Shown one piece after another: positions 59,687-64,000 of a DNA stretch of 64,000 bases; the first letter of the stretch is position 1, and each line of letters starts with the position of its first letter. Under the pieces are notes generated by a model. It made no database searches. It was given only the letters and a program-made list of their open reading frames with translations, and was not told the origin of the DNA. The stretch comes from Microvirga brassicacearum (GTDB lineage: Bacteria > Pseudomonadota > Alphaproteobacteria > Rhizobiales > Beijerinckiaceae). The stretch covers positions 39,390-103,389 of the forward strand of contig NZ_VCMV01000063.1 of NCBI RefSeq assembly GCF_008757455.1, read 5' to 3'. The position numbers and the translations under genes are program-made.

Positions 59687-60516
59687 GCGGCGATCTCACG
59701 CTTCACGTTGTGTCGCAGGTAGATCCAAGCCACGGCTCCGGCGATGGCATATGAGATGACGCCGAGCGCATTGGCGGTCGCATAGTCACCGTAGGAATTG
59801 ATGCGAAATGCCATGTCGACGGTCATCATCGTGGGTTGCGAGCCTGCAACCATCATCGGGACTGACAGCACCGACAGCATGGTGACGAAGGAGAGGACAA
59901 GGCCGACGAGCAGCGTTTGCGCTACCTGCGGCAGCACGATCTCGATCAGCACGCGCAACCGCGATGCGCCGAGATTGCGGCCGGCCTCGATCGTTGCTCG
60001 ATCGATGGATGCCATCGCGCCGGCGAGCATCAGGGTGACGAATGGAACCTGTTTCCACACGAACGTGATGATGATGCCGCGCCAATCAAGGAAGCTCGTT
60101 GCCTGCAGCGGTTCCATTATCCCCATGGCCACAAATGAATTGTTCATCAGGCCGTTCTTGGCGAGGAACGTGCGCATGCACTGGGCCGCGACAATGAACG
60201 GGATGAAAAGGGGCCATCGATAAAGAAATCGCAGCGAGGAAATCAGCCACGGCGTCTCACCCAGCGTCAGCGTTCCCGCGATGGCGATCGAGAAAAGCGC
60301 GGTCAACAGGGTCGATGTGATGACGATGAAGAGCGTGAACAGAATGTCGGTCGAATAGAGATCGATCGCCTTTTCAAAATGTGTCAGCGAAAATCCGCCG
60401 CCGGGCACGGTGAATGCCGAGGTCAATGAGAAACCGAGCGGATAGAGAAACAAAGCCGCGATCATCGCCAGAGCAGGCGCAATCAGGATCAGGCCGAAGA
60501 AGGACGGGCGTGTCAT
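59683..60516 (-). CDS. ABC transporter permease
   Basis: 277-residue BPD-type permease. Helices begin LILIAPALAMIAALFLYPLG; the EAA loop is TIEAGRNLGASRLRVLIEIV. Partner of the permease encoded next. It lies 89 bp downstream of the substrate-binding protein, with a hairpin in between. Confidence 0.88.
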   Translation of the reverse strand: MTRPSFFGLILIAPALAMIAALFLYPLGFSLTSAFTVPGGGFSLTHFEKAIDLYSTDILFTLFIVITSTLLTALFSIAIAGTLTLGETPWLISSLRFLYRWPLFIPFIVAAQCMRTFLAKNGLMNNSFVAMGIMEPLQATSFLDWRGIIITFVWKQVPFVTLMLAGAMASIDRATIEAGRNLGASRLRVLIEIVLPQVAQTLLVGLVLSFVTMLSVLSVPMMVAGSQPTMMTVDMAFRINSYGDYATANALGVISYAIAGAVAWIYLRHNVKREIAA

Positions 60517-60547
60517 TTTTTGAGCTGCCTCCCGAGGCGGCTGAAAA

Positions 60548-60579
60548 CGGGCGGTCCGCAGATGAGTGCAGGCCGCCCG
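60548..60579 (-). other. intergenic hairpin between binding-protein and permease genes
   Basis: Arms 60548-60560 and 60567-60579 form a 13-bp stem with two imperfect positions and a six-base loop. It lies between the substrate-binding protein and the permeases of one operon, where such stems protect the upstream mRNA and raise binding-protein level relative to permeases (as in malE-malF). No T-run, so a full terminator is unlikely. Confidence 0.55.
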
Positions 60580-60605
60580 CGAGGAGTCGATGCGTCACGC
60601 AGCGA

Positions 60606-61739
60606 TCAGTTGGCGACTTTCTTCTCGTAAGTTTCCAGAATGTCGTTGAAGTACGGCCCGATCGGGAACGGCTTGCCGTTGGCGGCAAGCGCCTCAGGCG
60701 TGATGTCGACGAAGAGCTTGTCCCAGTCGGCCTTCTCGAGTTTAGGCTGCACGTTCTTGGCGTCGATGCCCGGATACCAGTTGAACCGCTTCACGATGCC
60801 TTCGGCCTGTACTTCAGGGCTCGTCGCAAGCGCGATGAACTCGGCCGCGAGCTTCTCCTGGCCGGTCTTGGCCGGAACCGCGTAATACATCGGCTGGCCG
60901 GGCATGCCCGGTGAGACGAGCTTCAGGCGCGTGTTGGGCGGCAGCTTGCCCTCGGCCTTCCAGGTGTAGAACATATCGACCCAGACCGGGCCCATGGCGA
61001 TCTCGCCGCGGTTCAACATGTCGAGGGTGCCGGCGTTGCCGGGCGTGATCACGACATTCTTGTTGAATTCCTTGAGGTCGCTCATCGCCTTGTCCCAAGT
61101 GGCCTTGGTGGCGGCGTCGTAGGGGCCGGTTTCGAGCTTTGCCGCGTCGCCGCCGAAAGCCGAGACCCAGCCGGTGACGAAAGCGACGCCGGACATGCCG
61201 CCCTTGATGCCGTTATAGCCGAACTGCTTGGGGTTCTTCTTCACCCACTCGCTGAGTTCGGCATAGCTGTTGGGCGGTGCCTTGACGAGATCCGGGTTGT
61301 AGGCGATCGCGGTCTGCGAATGGAACATCGGCATGACGTAGCCACTCACATCGGCGCCGAGCGAATTGTTCGCCGTGTCGCGGGTGACCAGTTTGCCGGT
61401 CGGCAACGTGTCCCGGTACTTCTTGAGGAGTTCATCCTTCACCATCGTGCCCGCGGCCTTCTGGTGGATGACGACCACGTCGAAATCCGAGTTGGCGCCG
61501 GCCTTCTTCTGGGCGTCGAGTTTCTCGAAGATCTTCTGCGAACCGCCATCGCCGGGGCCGGTGCCGACGGCCACGACCTTGACGCCCGGGTGGCTCTTCT
61601 CGAACATCGGCCCGAGATAGTCCTTGATATAGTCGACCATGTTCTGGTCGCCGGCGGTCGCCACGTTGAGGGTCTGGGCGCTCGCCGGGTTGGTCAGCAG
61701 GATGGCCGTGAAGCCAGCTGCCAGTAAGCTCTTATGCAT
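60606..61739 (-). CDS. ABC transporter extracellular substrate-binding protein
   Basis: 377 residues of solute-binding family 1 type. Signal peptide 1-21 (MHKSLLAAGFTAILLTNPASA). Mature part TLNVATAGDQNMVDYIKDYL, SDFDVVVIHQKAAG, and the later SQTAIAYNPDLVKAPPNSYA match iron/polyamine/phosphonate-type binding proteins. The ligand cannot be named. Start 61739 overlaps the stop of the upstream ATPase by 8 bases; AAGGGAG precedes it. Confidence 0.87.
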   Translation of the reverse strand: MHKSLLAAGFTAILLTNPASAQTLNVATAGDQNMVDYIKDYLGPMFEKSHPGVKVVAVGTGPGDGGSQKIFEKLDAQKKAGANSDFDVVVIHQKAAGTMVKDELLKKYRDTLPTGKLVTRDTANNSLGADVSGYVMPMFHSQTAIAYNPDLVKAPPNSYAELSEWVKKNPKQFGYNGIKGGMSGVAFVTGWVSAFGGDAAKLETGPYDAATKATWDKAMSDLKEFNKNVVITPGNAGTLDMLNRGEIAMGPVWVDMFYTWKAEGKLPPNTRLKLVSPGMPGQPMYYAVPAKTGQEKLAAEFIALATSPEVQAEGIVKRFNWYPGIDAKNVQPKLEKADWDKLFVDITPEALAANGKPFPIGPYFNDILETYEKKVAN

Positions 61740-62823
61740 GGTTTTCTCCCTTGATTGTGTCGGTGGGGAACAGGTGCAGCGATGCGAGCGGCAGGCGCAG
61801 GCCCACCGCATCATCGAGCTCGTGGTAGTGATCGTCCGTCACGGTAAAATGACGGTCGTTGATCGCGACCACGTACCTGTAATGTCCGCCCGGATACGTT
61901 CTCTGCGTAATTCGTCCGGGCAGAATGATGGACCCGTCGATCCGGGCATCCGGCCCGTCGAGCGATGCCACGTCGTCGCGGAAATAAGCCGTGACCGGCC
62001 CGAGCGGAACCGCACCGTCCCAGGAGGTGGGGTTTCCGTGCGCGACCGCGACCTCGACGCCGGCGCCGGACGTTCGGATATCGAGGCCGATGGTGTTCTC
62101 CGCTCCCATGAAACTCGCGACGAACGGTGAGTTCGGATGATCGAAGACCTCCTTGGGCGAGCCGATCTGTGCGATCTTGCCCGCGTCCATGACCACGATG
62201 CGATCCGCCATGGTCATGGCTTCCTCACGATCGTGCGTGACGTGGACAGCCGTGAAGCCGAGACGGTTCTGGAGCGATTTGATTTCGGAGCGCAGTTGGA
62301 GTCGGACCTTGGCGTCGAGGTTCGACAGGGGCTCGTCCAGCAGCAGGATCTCGGGTTCGATGGCAAGGGCCCGCCCCAACGCAACCCGCTGCCGCTGTCC
62401 GCCCGATAAATTGGTGACCTTGCGGTCCTCAAGCCCTGAGAGGTTCAGCATCTTGAGGATGGTTGCCACCCGTGTGCGGATCTCGTCCTTCGCGACCCCA
62501 CGCAGCCGCAAGCCATAGCCGACATTGCCGAGTACGGTCATATGCGGCCAGAGCGCATATGACTGGAACATCATCGCCATGCCGCGCTTCTCAGGCGGCA
62601 TGTTCACCACATCCCGGCCGAACAGGCGGATCGCCCCTTGAGATGCTTTCTGAAAACCCGCGATGGTTCGAAGCAGCGTCGTCTTCCCGCAGCCCGACGA
62701 ACCAAGGATCGCGATGAACTCGCCGGGAGCAACAGTGAGATCGACCCCATGCAGCACGCGCTGGTTGCCATAGCTCACATGAAGGCTATCGATAGCGATA
62801 GCCGCAGACACAGGTGCACCCAC
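61732..62823 (-). CDS. ABC transporter ATP-binding protein
   Basis: 363 residues. Walker A GSSGCGKT at 41-48, signature NLSGGQRQRVALGRA, Walker B EILLLDEPLS, and the C-terminal TOBE-like regulatory part (from about 280), as in PotA/FbpC-type importers. GTG start at 62823; another GTG four codons in is possible. First gene of the minus-strand operon ATPase, binding protein, permease, permease. Confidence 0.92.
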   Translation of the reverse strand: MGAPVSAAIAIDSLHVSYGNQRVLHGVDLTVAPGEFIAILGSSGCGKTTLLRTIAGFQKASQGAIRLFGRDVVNMPPEKRGMAMMFQSYALWPHMTVLGNVGYGLRLRGVAKDEIRTRVATILKMLNLSGLEDRKVTNLSGGQRQRVALGRALAIEPEILLLDEPLSNLDAKVRLQLRSEIKSLQNRLGFTAVHVTHDREEAMTMADRIVVMDAGKIAQIGSPKEVFDHPNSPFVASFMGAENTIGLDIRTSGAGVEVAVAHGNPTSWDGAVPLGPVTAYFRDDVASLDGPDARIDGSIILPGRITQRTYPGGHYRYVVAINDRHFTVTDDHYHELDDAVGLRLPLASLHLFPTDTIKGENHA

Positions 62824-63000
62824 GGTCGTCGTCGCCTCCCGGACACGCTTTCTGCGTTCTTATGTAGCCAGCAAACCACAATCCGGCTTCGCTGGGAAGG
62901 GACCGGGGCGAGACTATGTAGGAGGATCGTGTGACGCTGGGACGACGGCCCGTCGGCCGCAACCATGAGGGCGCGAACGTCTGGCGACGCGGAGTGGCAA

Positions 63001-64000
63001 CTACTGCGCGGCCGGCGTCGACAGGCCGGCGCGACTGTCGGTGAATGGAATGCGGATCGTCTCCGTGATGTGCGCTTCGCCGACCAAGCCGGCGCTCGAG
63101 TTGCTGCCCACGAAGACCTGAATGATCCCCTCCTCAATCAGATAGGTTCCGTCGTCCAGATGGAATCCGAGATCCCTGACCGGCACCCGGAACGTCACCC
63201 GCTTCGCCTCGCCGGGATCGAGCGGGATCTTCTCGAAAGCCTTCAACTGCCGAAGGGGCCGGCTGCGGCTTGCAACCGGGTCGCGGATATAGAGCTGCGC
63301 CACTTCCTGACCCGCCCGCGAACTGGTGTTGGTGATGGTCACGGAAGCTTCGAGGACGTCGTCCGCGCCAAGCTCGGCCTTGATGACGGCGGCATCCGAA
63401 TACGCGAAATGGGAATAGCTCAATCCCCAGCCGAACGGGTAAAGCGGTGAGATGGCCTCGTCGATATACTTCACCGTGAACCGGTTCTCGGGCAGCGTCG
63501 GACGACCGGTCGGGAGACGATTGTAATAGAGCGGGAGTTGACCGATCGCGCGGGGCCAACTCACGGGCAGCTTGCCGCTTGGATTGTAATCGCCAAACAG
63601 GACATCGGCGATGGCGGGGCCCGCTTCGGTCCCCGGGTACCAGGCCATGAGGATGGACGCTAGCTTGTCCGGAAGTCGACCGAGTTCGAGCGGACGTCCA
63701 CCAATGATGACGAGCGCGATGGGTTTGCCGGTGGCAGCGAGCGCTTCGAGAATCTCGGGTTGCTTGCCGTTCAGCGTCAGGTGGGCGCGCGACGCAGCCT
63801 CTCCGGACAACTCCTGCGGTTCGCCGAAGACCGCGATCACGAGATCGGATTCCCGCGCCGCCGTGATCGCAGCGGGAAGCTGCTCGGTGTTGCGGCACGT
63901 GAGGTCGCAACCGGCGGCATAACGGACCTCGATCCCGGCGGCGTGGGCGCGGTCGCGAATGCCTTTGAGCACGGATACGCTGTCTTCCGCGTGACCGCGC
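63001..64000 (-). CDS. glycoside hydrolase family 3 beta-glucosidase (C-terminal part; runs off the right edge)
   Basis: At least 333 residues are in the window and the frame stays open past 64000, so the N-terminal catalytic barrel is missing here. The C-terminal GH3 domain shows SDLVIAVFGEPQELSGEAAS (region of the acid/base glutamate), then the fibronectin-III-like tail (QEVAQLYIRDPVASRSRPLR, LKAFEKIPLDPGEAKRVTF). Typical of bacterial beta-glucosidases. 177 bp separate it from the ABC operon on the same strand; linkage to sugar uptake is possible but the importer type does not prove it. Confidence 0.85.
   Translation of the reverse strand, partial: RGHAEDSVSVLKGIRDRAHAAGIEVRYAAGCDLTCRNTEQLPAAITAARESDLVIAVFGEPQELSGEAASRAHLTLNGKQPEILEALAATGKPIALVIIGGRPLELGRLPDKLASILMAWYPGTEAGPAIADVLFGDYNPSGKLPVSWPRAIGQLPLYYNRLPTGRPTLPENRFTVKYIDEAISPLYPFGWGLSYSHFAYSDAAVIKAELGADDVLEASVTITNTSSRAGQEVAQLYIRDPVASRSRPLRQLKAFEKIPLDPGEAKRVTFRVPVRDLGFHLDDGTYLIEEGIIQVFVGSNSSAGLVGEAHITETIRIPFTDSRAGLSTPAAQ

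Noticed and set aside
57657..59699. 680-codon minus-strand frame across the cyclase and permease genes
   Set aside because: Covers two real genes in a different frame or strand; Arg-rich shadow.

Overview
The window is about 62% G+C and reads as the chromosome of an alphaproteobacterium, most likely Hyphomicrobiales. Supporting signs are the atpAGDC order, the cobaltochelatase pair cobS-cobT, the run Suv3-like helicase / S4 protein / fdxA / carD / rpoH-type sigma factor, an imuA-imuB-dnaE2 mutagenesis cassette behind an alphaproteobacterial LexA box (GAAC-N7-GAAC), and a Hsp33-free, rhizobial-style gene density. Genus cannot be fixed by eye.

Layout. 1-27.7 kb is ordinary core genome: F1 ATP synthase genes (atpA truncated by the window edge), an orphan ABC substrate-binding protein, a COG0523 metallochaperone with an EamA transporter, a DD-carboxypeptidase, NUDIX, thiolase, BolA, a J-domain protein, cobST, L28 with a queuosine-precursor transporter, the helicase-to-sigma-factor block, an M48 lipoprotein protease and a nuclease-like protein. 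A tRNA-Arg(CCT) lies at 27757-27833.

27.8-47.1 kb is an integrated island. The 3' half of the tRNA-Arg gene plus 14 bp of flank (27789-27847) is repeated perfectly, 59 of 59 bases, at 47039-47097, which fixes attL and attR and an element of 19,250 bp. Each end also carries a tandem pair of CGGTTGC boxes with 11-bp spacing, candidate integrase arm sites. Inside, a minus-strand module (HTH/excisionase-like gene, small gene, primase, VapE-type helicase, inverted repeat, tyrosine integrase) looks like that of a phage satellite or P4-like island; no capsid or conjugation genes are seen. The cargo is defence-like: an McrA-like SRA-HNH endonuclease next to a DUF4062-like protein, a CoiA-like nuclease, a membrane-anchored staphylococcal-type nuclease, a decayed nuclease-like gene, and a 1741-residue protein joining a PNP/nucleosidase effector domain, a STAND-type NTPase and a very long helical sensor region. 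The last is the best candidate here for a little-described immune system.

47.1-64 kb is core or ordinary accessory sequence again: GYD and VOC proteins, a BTAD/TPR regulator divergent from a methyltransferase, the SOS cassette imuA-imuB-dnaE2, a class III nucleotide cyclase, a four-gene ABC importer operon on the minus strand, and the C-terminal part of a GH3 glycosidase running off the right edge.

Limits: all names come from reading motifs, not from database searches. Start sites were chosen from ribosome-binding sites and family N-termini. Promoter and terminator calls are visual.
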